DNA of 64,000 nucleotides from the NCBI RefSeq assembly GCF_023231945.1, contig NZ_JAJLJH010000016.1, positions 1 through 64,000 on the forward strand. The letters are read 5' to 3'. Position numbers and translations under genes: made by a program. Each line of letters starts with the position of its first letter. Position 1 is the first letter of the stretch. This document shows, in pieces, positions 16,341-26,555 of the stretch. Under the pieces are notes generated by a model, which was not told where the DNA came from, ran no database searches, and was given only the letters and a program-made list of their open reading frames with translations. Origin of the DNA: Scleromatobacter humisilvae (lineage in GTDB: Bacteria; Pseudomonadota; Gammaproteobacteria; Burkholderiales; Burkholderiaceae_C).

Positions 16341-17249
16341 ATGACCGATCCACAGGCCTCCCCTCGCCATCCGGCGAGCATCGCGCGCCCGCACTGGGGC
16401 GCGGAGGCATTGTGGCAGGCCCTGGTTCCCCTGCTGCCAGGGCTGTCGATCGAGGTCGTGCAGACGCTCGACTCGACCAACACCGAGCTCGCCGAGCGCC
16501 TGCGCAGCGCCTCGCGCGTGCAGAAGTCCCCGGGCGACCGCCGCGGCGGCCGCGTGGACGACCTGTTCCCGCAGTTGCTCGTCGCGATCAACCAGACCGC
16601 CGGCCGCGGCCGCCTCGGCCGGCGCTGGCACTCCACGCCGGGCGCGTCGCTGACGTTCTCGCTGGCCCTGCCGCTGGCGCGTGCCGACTGGTCCGGGCTG
16701 TCGCTCGCGGTCGGGCTGGCCGTGGTCGACGCGCTCGATGCGCAGGGCGGCCGCCTGGGCCTGAAGTGGCCCAATGACCTGATCCTGCGCGAACCTGGCG
16801 ACGAATCCGGCGATGACAAGGGCGCCCGCACCGGACGCAAGCTCGGCGGCATCCTGATCGAGTCGGTGCAGGTCGGCGAGCAGCGCGCGGCCGTGATCGG
16901 CATCGGCATCAACGTCGTCCCGCAGCCCGTGGCCGAGGCCGACTACGGCACCGCCGCGCTGACCGAGCTGTGGCCCGAGGCCACGCCGCAGGACACGCTG
17001 GCGCGCATCGGCGAGCCGCTGGTGCGCACGCTGCTGGCCTTCGAGCGCGACGGCTTCGCGCCGCTGCAGCCGGCCTATGCGTCGCGCGACGTGCTGTGCG
17101 GCCAGTTCGTCCGGACCAGCGACCGCGACATGCCCGAGGGCGTCGCGGCCGGTGTCGACGCTGACGGCGCACTCAAGGTGGCCGCCGACGGCCAGGTGCG
17201 GCGCATCGTCAGCGGCGAAGTGAGCGTGCGGCTCGCGGGGGCCGCGTGA
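16341..17249 (+). CDS. birA: Biotin-[acetyl-CoA-carboxylase] ligase (no DNA-binding domain)
   Basis: Attaches biotin to the biotin carboxyl carrier protein of acetyl-CoA carboxylase; 302 residues. The motif GRGRLGRRW marks the biotinyl-AMP site, followed by LKWPNDL and the GIGINV segment typical of the family. A small C-terminal SH3-like domain follows. The N-terminal helix-turn-helix of E. coli BirA is missing, so it is a monofunctional ligase and not a repressor. An insert of about 25 residues (SRVQKSPGDRRGGRVDDLF) lies between STNTELAERL and the ATP loop. In many Burkholderiales a coaX gene follows; here it does not. Confidence 0.93.
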   Translation: MTDPQASPRHPASIARPHWGAEALWQALVPLLPGLSIEVVQTLDSTNTELAERLRSASRVQKSPGDRRGGRVDDLFPQLLVAINQTAGRGRLGRRWHSTPGASLTFSLALPLARADWSGLSLAVGLAVVDALDAQGGRLGLKWPNDLILREPGDESGDDKGARTGRKLGGILIESVQVGEQRAAVIGIGINVVPQPVAEADYGTAALTELWPEATPQDTLARIGEPLVRTLLAFERDGFAPLQPAYASRDVLCGQFVRTSDRDMPEGVAAGVDADGALKVAADGQVRRIVSGEVSVRLAGAA

Positions 17250-17299
17250 TGCGCGCCGTCTGCGTCCGCGTCGGCGACGTGTCGTTCCTGGAGCGCTGA
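17249..17299 (+). CDS. 16-codon micro-ORF coupled to birA
   Basis: An ATG at 17249 overlaps the birA stop (ATGA) and reads MRAVCVRVGDVSFLER before a stop at 17297-17299, five bases before the SPOR gene. It may simply couple translation of birA to the next gene. No homology is recognised and expression is unproven. Confidence 0.25.
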   Translation: MRAVCVRVGDVSFLER

Positions 17300-17303
17300 G
17301 GCG

Positions 17304-18026
17304 ATGCTGCGCGCGCTCGTCCTGTTGTTCGCGCTGGTCAATGCGGGCCTTTATTTCTGGCTGCATTCCGACCCGCAGGCCCTGCAGCCCGACCGCGAGC
17401 CGCAGCGCCTGGGCCACCAGGTCTCGCCGGACGCCGTCCAGGTGCTGCCCGACGTGGCCGCCTCCGCGGTGCACGGGGCGGCATCCGCGGCTTCCACGAT
17501 CTCGCGCGCGGACAGCGGCGCAGCCGTGGCCGCCACGCTGACGCTGTCGACCCGGTCCGGCGAGACCGCCCTCGATTGCGCCGAGACGCCGGCGCTGGAC
17601 GACGCCCAGTTCGCGGCGTTGAAGGCGGCGCTCGCCAAGGCGGGCGTGCCGGCCGAGGCGATCGCCGAGCGCCGCCAGCCTCAGGACGGAGCCTGGATCG
17701 TCTACCTGGGCCGCTTCGCCGACGCGCAGACCTGGCAGCAGAAGGCCGACGAGCTCAGGAAGCTGGACGTCAAGTTCGAGCGCGTGAACACGCCCGGCAC
17801 GCTGGCGCCGGGCCTGTCGCTGGGCCAGTTCAAGTCGCAGGCCGAGGCCGGCAAGAAGCTCGACGCCCTGACCGGCCAGGGCGTGCGCGGCGCGCGCATC
17901 GTCGTGCTGACCGCGCCGACGATGCAGCGCCACCTGCAGGTGCGCGCCGCCGACCCGGCCTGGCATCACGCCACCGGGGCGCAGCGCTTCGACAGCTGCC
18001 CGCTGGACGCGCCGTCCAGCACCTGA
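17304..18026 (+). CDS. SPOR-domain membrane protein
   Basis: Protein of 240 residues with one N-terminal membrane anchor (about 1-20) and a C-terminal SPOR domain (about 125-205). SPOR domains bind denuded glycan strands of septal peptidoglycan. The typical beginning of the domain is visible in DGAWIVYLGRFADAQTWQQK, and the closing strand in VRGARIVVLTAP. Between anchor and SPOR domain lies a flexible alanine-rich linker. The protein sits 54 bases after birA, the position it occupies in many Burkholderiales (there after coaX). It is probably co-transcribed with birA. It is convergent with the PEP-CTERM gene, 15 bases away. Confidence 0.85.
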   Translation: MLRALVLLFALVNAGLYFWLHSDPQALQPDREPQRLGHQVSPDAVQVLPDVAASAVHGAASAASTISRADSGAAVAATLTLSTRSGETALDCAETPALDDAQFAALKAALAKAGVPAEAIAERRQPQDGAWIVYLGRFADAQTWQQKADELRKLDVKFERVNTPGTLAPGLSLGQFKSQAEAGKKLDALTGQGVRGARIVVLTAPTMQRHLQVRAADPAWHHATGAQRFDSCPLDAPSST

Positions 18027-18041
18027 CGCGCGCGGCCTGCG

Positions 18042-18752
18042 TCAGCGCATCGACCGGCGGCGCGCGGCCATCGCCAGCACGCTGACGCCGGCCAGCAGCA
18101 TGCCGATCGAGCCCGGCTCGGGCACCGACGTGATGACCGGCTTGTCGCTGAACGTCAGCCCGCTGAACAGCGCGATGTCGCCGTTGTCGTTCTGGTTGAT
18201 CGTGAACGAGGCGATGGTGTCGCCGGCGAAGCTGCCTGGCAGCGTGAACTCGCGCAGGTCGAGGCGCTGCGGGTCAGGCAGGCCGTTGTCGAACCACGGG
18301 AAGGTCGTCGACGCGATCGTGTTGGTGAACACGTTCTGGTTGTAGTCGCGCGTGTCGACGCCGCCGATCGACTGGTACGTCACCGAGTCGCCGTTGGTCG
18401 CCTTGATCGTGATGTCGTATTCGTCCAGGCCCGGCGTGCCGTAGTAGTTGTTCAGCAGCGCATAGAACGACGCCTGGCCCGTGATGCCGAGCCCGCTCAG
18501 GTCGACGACCAGGCTGCTGTTCGGACCCGGCGCCAGCCAGGTGCCCATCACGCTCGGGTTGGCGGGGTTGGGCGAGGTCTTGAACACGACGCCCGAGCCC
18601 TGGTTGCCCGTCGAGGTGCCGATCGGGAAGGTGTCGGGCCGGATCGACACGTTGCCATTGACGTACGACGAGATGTCGACCGGCGTGTAGGTGGCGAACG
18701 CCGGCCCGGCCGAGGCCAGGGCCAGCGCGGCGGCGAGGAATCTTGCTTTCAT
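18042..18752 (-). CDS. PEP-CTERM sorting-signal protein (exported)
   Basis: Exported protein of 236 residues. The start at 18752 has a good AGGAG ribosome binding site; residues 1-20 are a signal peptide ending at AFA. The C-terminal 25 residues form a PEP-CTERM signal: VPEPG, a hydrophobic stretch, and a basic RRRSMR tail. This signal is recognised by an exosortase, which removes the tail; the exosortase gene is not in the window. The body is beta-rich, with no family recognised. Such proteins are generally surface or extracellular-matrix components. The next gene upstream on the same strand is the GlyGly-CTERM subtilase. Confidence 0.85.
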   Translation of the reverse strand: MKARFLAAALALASAGPAFATYTPVDISSYVNGNVSIRPDTFPIGTSTGNQGSGVVFKTSPNPANPSVMGTWLAPGPNSSLVVDLSGLGITGQASFYALLNNYYGTPGLDEYDITIKATNGDSVTYQSIGGVDTRDYNQNVFTNTIASTTFPWFDNGLPDPQRLDLREFTLPGSFAGDTIASFTINQNDNGDIALFSGLTFSDKPVITSVPEPGSIGMLLAGVSVLAMAARRRSMR

Positions 18753-18908
18753 GGACCACTCCTGTTGTTGGGAACGCTGCGGACGATCTGCCGCGAAGTT
18801 CGCGGCAAAGCGCCGAGGCTGGGGCCCGCCGCGGGCCGCCTCAATCCCTAGCGCCGTCGACAACGCTGCCAACTCACCCAAAGTGGTCAACCAACGTGCT
18901 CGGCCATG

Positions 18909-18938
18909 AAAAAAGGCCGCTGCATCGCTGCAGCGGCC
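18909..18938 (-). terminator. Rho-independent terminator of the subtilase gene
   Basis: A perfect 10-bp stem (GGCCGCTGCA at 18915-18924 with TGCAGCGGCC at 18929-18938) and a TCGC loop. On the minus strand it is followed by six T (18909-18914). It lies 40 bases after the stop codon of the subtilase gene. Confidence 0.9.
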
Positions 18939-18977
18939 GGCATCGCAGGTCGCGCGCCAGCGAGGCGCGCGGGCGCG

Positions 18978-21212
18978 TCACGCGCGGGGGCGACGCGCGC
19001 GCGGGCGCAGGAGCAGCCCGGCGAGGGCCAGCGCCAGCAGCCAGGCCGGGTTCGCGGCGCCGCCGCCACCGCCACCGCCACCGCCGCCGCCGGTGCTGCC
19101 GCCGCCGGTGGAAGCCGCCGTCACCGTGATGCTCACCGTCGTGCTGTTGGTCAGGCCGCTGGTGGGATCGGTGACGGTCAGGCGCACCTCGCCCGTGCCC
19201 GCCGACACGCCGGTGACCACGACGCTGGCGCCCGTCGTGCTGCCCAGGCTGACGAAGCCGTCGCCATCGGGGATCGACCACTGGTAGGTCAGCGCCGTCC
19301 CGCTGGAGCCGACGACGCTGGTCGCGCCGCTGAGCGTGAGCGTGCTGCCCGCGACGACGCTGCCACCGGCCGGCGCCACGACCGCGGTCGGGGCCGTGTA
19401 GGTCGGCGCCGAGCCCGTGGACAGCGCGGCGGCGGCGATCACGGCCCGGCCGGCGTCGAGCATGCCGGCGCCGCAGGTACTCGTCGTGCAGATGCATTCG
19501 TCCTGGGTGGTCGTGCTGCCGCTGGCGGGCACCGTGCACACCGGCGGTTGCGGCGTGGTGTCGCTGACGGTCGGGAACGGCCGCGCCGTGGACTTCAGGA
19601 TGTCGATGACCTGCTGGTTGGTCAGGTTCGGCGCCGCCGACAGCATCAGTGCCACCGTCCCCGCCACCATCGGCGTCGCGAAGCTGGTGCCGAGGCTGAT
19701 GTGGTTGACGCCGTCCGAATAGATGCCGCCGTTGGCGACTGGCGCCGTCGCGCCGGAGTTGATCGCGGTGATGATCGGGTACAGGCAGGGCGTCGCCGCC
19801 GTCACGTTCGTGTTGACGCAGTTGCCGCCCGGCGCGGCGATCGTGACCTCGGGGCCGATGTCGGAGAAGCCGACCTTGGTGCCGGCGTGGCGCAGGCCGG
19901 CCACGGCGATCACGAGCGGTGTCTTGTTGGTGTCGCTGGTGGCCGGCTGGCAGTTGGCGGGAACCGCGACCGACAGGCCCTCGTCGTTGCCGGCGGCGGC
20001 GACGACGATCACGCCCTTGTTGCGCAGCGCCGTGAACGCATCGACGTAGGCCGGCGCATCGGTCGCGCAGTTCCCGGAGCTGCCCAGGCTCATGTTGATG
20101 ACCCGGGCCGGATGCGCGTTGGCCGGCACGTTGGCGACGGCGATGCCGCCGGACCACAGCGCGGCCGCGATGATGTCGGAGTCGTAGCCGCCGCACTTGC
20201 CCAGCGCCCGCGCCGCGATGACGGGCGTGTCGTAGCCGGTGCCGGCCATGCCGGCGCCGTTGTTGGTGGCCGCGCCCAGGATGCTGGCGGTCTGCGTGCC
20301 GTGCCAGCTGCTGTTGACGGCGACCGCCGAGCCGGGCGGGTCATCCGGGAAGTCGGCGTCGTTGCACTTGTAGAACGGGCCGCTCGAGTTGGAATTCTCG
20401 GCGGCGGTGACGTAGTCGCCCGGATCGGACGGATCGGGGTCGGCCAGGTTGCCGTCATTGGCGGTGGCGATGGCGTCGGACGAGTTCGCCAGGCCGAGGC
20501 CGTAGATTCTGTTGCTGGCGCCCCAGCCGATGAAGTCGTAGCCCGTCAACATCTTGCTGTCGAGGTCGGGATGCTGGGTGATGCCGGTGTCGACATCGCC
20601 GATCACGATGGACGACGAACCGTGCGTGATGGCCCAGGCCGGCTCGATGTTGATGCCAGAGACGACGTTCTCGACAGTCGGAGTGATCTGGCCATTGGCT
20701 CCCATGACCGGCACGGTTTCGGAGTACGCCGCGCGCAGGTACCACTGGCCGGACTGCGGCGCGTCGATCGACTGGCCGTCCGGATAGAGCAGGTCGTTGA
20801 CCGCCGCGGCCTGCGCAAAGCGGCGGCGATCGACCTGCGCCCATTCGACGTCGCTGTCCGCGTTCAGCGCCGCGACGAGCGCCGACGACGACATGCCCGT
20901 GGACGTCATGACCTGCGTGCGCGCCCCCAGCGCGCGGCCGTCGCTCAGCGCGACGCCGAGGCGGGCGCTCATCACGCTGGCCTTCTGCGGACCGGCGGCC
21001 GTGCTGGCGCTGGCCGCCGAGGTCGACGTCGACAGGATGGACGAGCGCTCCCGGAACTTGACGATCACGCGACCGGCGGCGACAGACTCGGGCAGGTGCG
21101 TCGGCGACTTGTGCACCGGGTTGTACTCGACCGCGACCACGGCCGCGCCCAGGGCGGCGGTGACCGCGGCGCCAAGACTGATCGCACTCAGCAACCGGCT
21201 CAAACGTGCCAT
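18978..21212 (-). CDS. Subtilisin-like S8 serine protease with a GlyGly-CTERM tail
   Basis: Secreted serine protease of 744 residues; the start at 21212 has a GGAGAG ribosome binding site. An N-terminal signal region (about 1-28) is followed by an inhibitor-like propeptide (about 45-135). The S8 catalytic domain shows D208 (GDVDTG), H304 (SWHGTQ) and S510 (SLGTSFATP). Cysteines are present in the domain, suggesting disulfides. After it comes a PKD/Ig-like domain (about 610-700). The C terminus is a glycine-rich run, a hydrophobic segment (AANPAWLLALALAGLLL) and an arginine tail. That is the GlyGly-CTERM layout, processed by rhombosortase. A rhombosortase gene lies at 42697-43494. Role: degradation of extracellular protein. 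Confidence 0.93.
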   Translation of the reverse strand: MARLSRLLSAISLGAAVTAALGAAVVAVEYNPVHKSPTHLPESVAAGRVIVKFRERSSILSTSTSAASASTAAGPQKASVMSARLGVALSDGRALGARTQVMTSTGMSSSALVAALNADSDVEWAQVDRRRFAQAAAVNDLLYPDGQSIDAPQSGQWYLRAAYSETVPVMGANGQITPTVENVVSGINIEPAWAITHGSSSIVIGDVDTGITQHPDLDSKMLTGYDFIGWGASNRIYGLGLANSSDAIATANDGNLADPDPSDPGDYVTAAENSNSSGPFYKCNDADFPDDPPGSAVAVNSSWHGTQTASILGAATNNGAGMAGTGYDTPVIAARALGKCGGYDSDIIAAALWSGGIAVANVPANAHPARVINMSLGSSGNCATDAPAYVDAFTALRNKGVIVVAAAGNDEGLSVAVPANCQPATSDTNKTPLVIAVAGLRHAGTKVGFSDIGPEVTIAAPGGNCVNTNVTAATPCLYPIITAINSGATAPVANGGIYSDGVNHISLGTSFATPMVAGTVALMLSAAPNLTNQQVIDILKSTARPFPTVSDTTPQPPVCTVPASGSTTTQDECICTTSTCGAGMLDAGRAVIAAAALSTGSAPTYTAPTAVVAPAGGSVVAGSTLTLSGATSVVGSSGTALTYQWSIPDGDGFVSLGSTTGASVVVTGVSAGTGEVRLTVTDPTSGLTNSTTVSITVTAASTGGGSTGGGGGGGGGGGAANPAWLLALALAGLLLRPRARRPRA

Positions 21213-21423
21213 CGAACTCTCCGAAAGGTTGGCGGCGCCCGCGACGCAGGGCCTCGTTATGAATGCCAGTCTAGTGGCGATCGGGTTGCAAACGCGTTGC
21301 GCCTTTGCGTCCAGCCGGACAATTGGCCGCCCCAATTGGAAAACGAACGTATCCGCTGCGGCATTCGTCACGCCCGGGCGGGGAGACGATCCTTCAGCTT
21401 CGCGCAGGGTTTGCGACGCGGCC

Positions 21424-21449
21424 AAAAGAAAGGGCTCCCTCAGGAGCCC
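21424..21449 (-). terminator. Terminator of the gap gene
   Basis: GGGCTCC (21432-21438) and GGAGCCC (21443-21449) form a hairpin with loop CTCA. On the minus strand the stem is followed by TTTCTTTT. It starts 22 bases after the gap stop codon. Confidence 0.8.
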
Positions 21450-21470
21450 CGTCTCGTCCGATGCCGCCGT

Positions 21471-22535
<1,065 letters not shown>

Positions 22536-22576
22536 TTACGGCGCAGGAACTTTCGTCCCCGCACCGCAGCATGGTC

Positions 22577-24649
22577 TTACTTGCCGACGACCTTGCGCGC
22601 CACGGCGACGATGTTGTCCGCCGTGATGTCGAAGAACTTGAACAGGTCCGGCGCCGGTGCCGATTCGCCGAAGCGATCCAGGCCGACGACCGCGGCGGCG
22701 CCGTACTTCCACCAGAAGTCGGTGACGCCGGCCTCGATGGCCACGCGCGGCACGCCGCGCGGCAGCACCTGCACCTTGTACGACTCGCTCTGGCGGTCGA
22801 ACACGCTGGTCGACGGCACCGAGACGACGCGCGCCGCAATCTTGAGCTTGGCCAGCTGCTCCTGCGCCTGCAGCGCCAGGTGCACTTCCGAGCCCGTGGC
22901 CATCAGCACCACCTGGGCCTTCTTGTTGATGCCGACTTCCGACGGCTCGGCCAGCACGTACGCGCCCTGCGTGATGACGTCGGCATCGGCCTTGGGCAGG
23001 TAGGGCAGGTTCTGGCGCGACAGCAGCAGCGCGCTCGGGCGATGCTTCTGCACCAGCGCCATCGTCCAGGCGACGGCGGTCTCGGTGGTGTCGGCCGGGC
23101 GCCAGACGTCCAGACCCGGGATCAGGCGCAGGCTGGCGGCGTGCTCGACCGACTGGTGGGTCGGGCCGTCCTCGCCGAGGCCGATCGAGTCGTGCGTGAA
23201 CACGTGCACGACGCGGCGCTTCATCAGCGCGGCCATGCGGATCGCGTTGCGGCTGTAGTCGCTGAACGTGAGGAACGTGCCGCCGTACGGGATGTAGCCG
23301 CCGTGCAGCGCGATGCCGTTCATGATCGCGGCCATGCCGAACTCGCGCACGCCGTAGTTGATGTGGCGGCCGATCTTGCCCTCGGTCGTCATCACCTGGC
23401 CCTGCTCGCCGAAGCGCAGCGACGGCGTGCTCTTGGTGTTGGTCAGGTTGGAGCCGGTCAGGTCGGCCGAGCCGCCCAGCATTTCCGGCAGCGCGGCGGT
23501 GAAGGCTTCCAGCGCGATCTGGCTGGCCTTGCGGCTGGCGACGGTCTCGGCCTTGTCGTGCGCGGCGCCGACGGCCTCGGCGGCGATCTCGGCGAAGTTC
23601 GCCGGCAGCTCGCCGAGCATGCGGCGATGGAAGGCCTTGGCGAGCTCGGGGTGCGCGGCCTCGTAGGCGTTGAACTCCTCCGTCCACTCGGCCTCGGCCT
23701 TGGCGCCGGCGTCCCTGGCGTCCCACGCGGCGTAGATGTCGGCGGGGACCTCGAACGGCGCATGATCCCAGCCCAGCGCCTTGCGCGTCAGCGCGATCTC
23801 GTCGGCGCCCAGCGCCTCGCCGTGCGCCTTGGACGTGCCGGCGCGATTCGGCGAACCCTTGCCGATGACCGTCTTGCAGACGATCAGCGTCGGGCGGTCG
23901 GCGCTCTTCAGCGCTTCCTCGATCGCGGCGTCGACGACCTCGATGTCATGCCCGTCGACCTTGTCCACGACGTTCCAGCCGTAGGCGATGAAGCGCGCGG
24001 CGACGTCGTCGATGAACCACGGCGCGACCTGGCCGTCAATGGAGATGCCGTTGTCGTCGTAGATCGCGACCAGCTTGTTCAGGCGCCAGGCGCCGGCCAG
24101 CGCGCAGGCCTCGTGGCTGATGCCCTCCATCAGGCAGCCGTCGCCCATGAAGACGTAGGTGTGATGGTCGACGATGTCGTGGCCGGGGCGGTTGAACTCG
24201 GCGGCCAGCAGCTTCTCGGCCAGCGCCATGCCGACCGCGTTGGCCAGGCCCTGGCCCAGCGGGCCGGTCGTCGTCTCGATGCCGGGCGTGACGTCGACTT
24301 CCGGGTGGCCCGGTGTCTTCGAGTGCAGCTTGCGGAAGTTCTTCAGCTCGCCGATGGGCAGGTCGTAGCCGGTCAGGTGCAGCAGCGCGTACTGCAGCAT
24401 CGAGCCGTGGCCGTTGGACAGCACGAAGCGGTCGCGGTTGTGCCAGTGCGGGTTGGCCGGGTTGTGCGACAGGTGGCGCGACCACAGCGCCACGGCGATG
24501 TCGGCCATGCCCATCGGGGCACCGGGGTGTCCGGAGTTGGCCGCCTGGACGGCGTCCATCGCGAGCGCGCGGATGGCGTTGGCCATCAGGGTGGGCATCG
24601 GCGAAGCGACGGAGGTATCGGCGGGAACGACGTTCGAGATCTCGGACAT
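22577..24649 (-). CDS. tkt: Transketolase
   Basis: Thiamine-diphosphate enzyme of the pentose phosphate pathway; 690 residues. Visible markers are the N-terminal [30 protein letters not shown], the ThDP motif GDGCLMEG...N (with DDNGISIDG), and the second-domain segment [15 protein letters not shown]. The start is the ATG at 24649 with AAGAG upstream; an ATG further upstream (24766) would add 39 unsuitable residues. It is transcribed with gap. The intergenic region to the divergent nucleotidyltransferase gene is 107 bases. No sign of transfer or damage. Confidence 0.96.
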   Translation of the reverse strand: MSEISNVVPADTSVASPMPTLMANAIRALAMDAVQAANSGHPGAPMGMADIAVALWSRHLSHNPANPHWHNRDRFVLSNGHGSMLQYALLHLTGYDLPIGELKNFRKLHSKTPGHPEVDVTPGIETTTGPLGQGLANAVGMALAEKLLAAEFNRPGHDIVDHHTYVFMGDGCLMEGISHEACALAGAWRLNKLVAIYDDNGISIDGQVAPWFIDDVAARFIAYGWNVVDKVDGHDIEVVDAAIEEALKSADRPTLIVCKTVIGKGSPNRAGTSKAHGEALGADEIALTRKALGWDHAPFEVPADIYAAWDARDAGAKAEAEWTEEFNAYEAAHPELAKAFHRRMLGELPANFAEIAAEAVGAAHDKAETVASRKASQIALEAFTAALPEMLGGSADLTGSNLTNTKSTPSLRFGEQGQVMTTEGKIGRHINYGVREFGMAAIMNGIALHGGYIPYGGTFLTFSDYSRNAIRMAALMKRRVVHVFTHDSIGLGEDGPTHQSVEHAASLRLIPGLDVWRPADTTETAVAWTMALVQKHRPSALLLSRQNLPYLPKADADVITQGAYVLAEPSEVGINKKAQVVLMATGSEVHLALQAQEQLAKLKIAARVVSVPSTSVFDRQSESYKVQVLPRGVPRVAIEAGVTDFWWKYGAAAVVGLDRFGESAPAPDLFKFFDITADNIVAVARKVVGK

Positions 24650-24756
24650 GGACGACTCTTTTTGGGGCCAGATCGGCGGGGGCGGAGCCCGCGATTTTAG
24701 ACGGGAGGCCGGCAAACGCGGGGAAAACCCGTGACCAGCCCTTTTACACTGCGTGA

Positions 24757-25443
24757 ATGAAGGCACTGATCCTGGCCGCCGGCCGCGGCGAACGCATGCG
24801 GCCGCTGACCGACCATACGCCCAAGCCGCTGCTCGAGGTCCGCGGCAAGCGGCTGATCGAATGGCATCTCGAGGCGCTCGCGCGGGCGGGCGTTCGCGAG
24901 GTCGTCGTCAACACCGCCTGGCTCGAGGAGCAGTTCCCGGCCGCGCTGGGCGACGGCTCGCGATACGGCGTGCACATCACGTACTCGTTCGAAGGCCGCG
25001 ACCACGGCGGCGCGCTGGAGACGGCCGGCGGCATCGCGAAGGCGCTGCCGTTGCTGGGCGACGCGTTCTGGGTCGTCTCGGGCGATGTCTACATTCCAGG
25101 CTTCGCGTTCGATCCCGTGGACGCGACGCTGTTCGTCGAGAGCGATGCGCTCGGCGAGTTGTGGTTGGTGAAGAACGCGCCGCATCATCCGGCCGGCGAC
25201 TTCGGCATCGACGCCGATCGCCTCGCCAGTCGGACGGCAGGGCCCAAGCTGACCTGGGCCAGTGTCGGCCTGTTCCGGGCGGCGCTGTTCCGCGACATCC
25301 CGGTGGGCACGAAGATGGCACTGCGGCCGAAGCTCGAACGCGCCATCGACGAAGGCCGCCTGCGCGCAGAGTTCTTCGGCGGAAGCTGGACGGACGTCGG
25401 GACGATGGAACGTCTCGCGGCGCTGAACGCCCCGTTGAAATGA
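24757..25443 (+). CDS. murU: Sugar-1-phosphate nucleotidyltransferase, MurU-like
   Basis: Nucleotidyltransferase of 228 residues with the signature [23 protein letters not shown]. The size and the motifs WVVSGDVY and [14 protein letters not shown] agree with N-acetylmuramate alpha-1-phosphate uridylyltransferase (MurU), which makes UDP-MurNAc in the peptidoglycan recycling route found in many Gram-negative bacteria. In that route AmgK normally supplies the substrate, and its gene often sits next to murU; here it is not adjacent, which lowers confidence in the exact substrate. It diverges from tkt and ends just before a terminator-like palindrome. Confidence 0.75.
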   Translation: MKALILAAGRGERMRPLTDHTPKPLLEVRGKRLIEWHLEALARAGVREVVVNTAWLEEQFPAALGDGSRYGVHITYSFEGRDHGGALETAGGIAKALPLLGDAFWVVSGDVYIPGFAFDPVDATLFVESDALGELWLVKNAPHHPAGDFGIDADRLASRTAGPKLTWASVGLFRAALFRDIPVGTKMALRPKLERAIDEGRLRAEFFGGSWTDVGTMERLAALNAPLK

Positions 25444-25467
25444 AAAAGGCCCGGCATGCCGGGCCTT
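25443..25467 (-). terminator. Terminator between murU-like gene and aldo/keto reductase
   Basis: A long perfect palindrome (25446-25467; arms AAGGCCCGGCA and TGCCGGGCCTT) is preceded by an A-run, so on the minus strand it ends in a T-run. It lies 19 bases after the aldo/keto reductase stop and also just after the murU-like stop, so it may serve both convergent genes. Confidence 0.75.
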
Positions 25468-25485
25468 CGTGCGCGACAGCGTGGC

Positions 25486-26469
25486 TCAGTCGGCCAGCGG
25501 CGCCGTGATCTCGTCGATGCGCTTGAGCACGTCCGGCGTCAGCTTCGCAATGATCTCCGCCGCCTTCAGGTTGTCCTTCAGCTGCTTGACGCTGGACGCG
25601 CCGGTGATGACGGTGCTGACGTGCGGATTCTTCGCCACCCACGCGATCGCCAGCTGCGCGGTCGTCGCGCCCAGGTCGCGCGCGATCGGCTCCAGCTTCG
25701 CGACGGCGGCGTTCTTGGCCTGGTCGGTCAGCGCGTCGTGCAGGAAGCTCATGTTCTGCATCGCGCCGCGGCTGTCGGCCGGGATGCCGCTCTTGTACTT
25801 GCCGGTCAGCAGGCCCGAGGCCAGCGGGCTCCACGTCGTCAGGCCCAGGCCGATGTCGTCGTAGAGGCGCGCGAATTCCTTCTCGACCTTCTCGCGATGG
25901 AACAGGTGGTATTGCGGCTGCTCCATCACCGGCTTGTGCAGGTGGTGGCGCTCGGCGATGTCCCAGGCGGCGCGGATGTCGGCCGCCGTCCACTCGCTGG
26001 TGCCCCAGTAGAGCGCCTTGCCCTGCGTGACCATGTCGCTCATCGCGTGCACGGTCTCCTCGATGGGCGTGTTCGGGTCGCCGCGATGGCAGTAGACGAG
26101 GTCGAGGTGTTCCAGCCCGAAGCGCTGCAGCGAGCCGTCGATGGCCTGCATCAGGTACTTGCGGTTCAGCGTGTTCTTGCGGTTGACGGTGATGCCGCCC
26201 GCATCGGGCAGGCCCCAGAAGAACTTGGTCGACACGCTGTAGTTCAGCCGCGCCCAGCCCAGCTTCTTCAGCGCCGCGCCCATCACCTCCTCGCTCTTGC
26301 CGCCGGCGTAGGCCTCGGCGTTGTCGAAGAAGTTGACGCCGGCGTCGTAGGCCGCGGCCATCATCTCGACGGCGGCGTTGACGTCCACCTGGTTGGCGTA
26401 GGTGACCCAGGAACCGAGCGACAGCTCGCTCACTTGCAGGCCGGCGCGGCCCAGTCGACGGTATTGCAT
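25486..26469 (-). CDS. Aldo/keto reductase, potassium-channel-beta type
   Basis: NADPH-dependent oxidoreductase of 327 residues with the TIM-barrel layout of aldo/keto reductases. The catalytic tyrosine is in [12 protein letters not shown], with the DN aspartate nearby; K in STKFFWG and H in LVYCHRGDP complete the catalytic set. The NADP-binding end is [12 protein letters not shown]. It resembles the Kv-beta/YghZ-like subgroup, which reduces aldehydes such as methylglyoxal; the substrate is unknown. The start at 26469 has GGAGATA upstream; a further-upstream start would run through the promoter. It is divergent from the UbiH-like gene with an 86-base gap. Confidence 0.88.
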   Translation of the reverse strand: MQYRRLGRAGLQVSELSLGSWVTYANQVDVNAAVEMMAAAYDAGVNFFDNAEAYAGGKSEEVMGAALKKLGWARLNYSVSTKFFWGLPDAGGITVNRKNTLNRKYLMQAIDGSLQRFGLEHLDLVYCHRGDPNTPIEETVHAMSDMVTQGKALYWGTSEWTAADIRAAWDIAERHHLHKPVMEQPQYHLFHREKVEKEFARLYDDIGLGLTTWSPLASGLLTGKYKSGIPADSRGAMQNMSFLHDALTDQAKNAAVAKLEPIARDLGATTAQLAIAWVAKNPHVSTVITGASSVKQLKDNLKAAEIIAKLTPDVLKRIDEITAPLAD

Positions 26470-26555
26470 TGGCGTATCTCCATGACGGCGCCCGCGTATC
26501 AACACGACCGCGGGCATCGGGCCACAATAGCATTCCACCCCTGACCTTTGCATCC

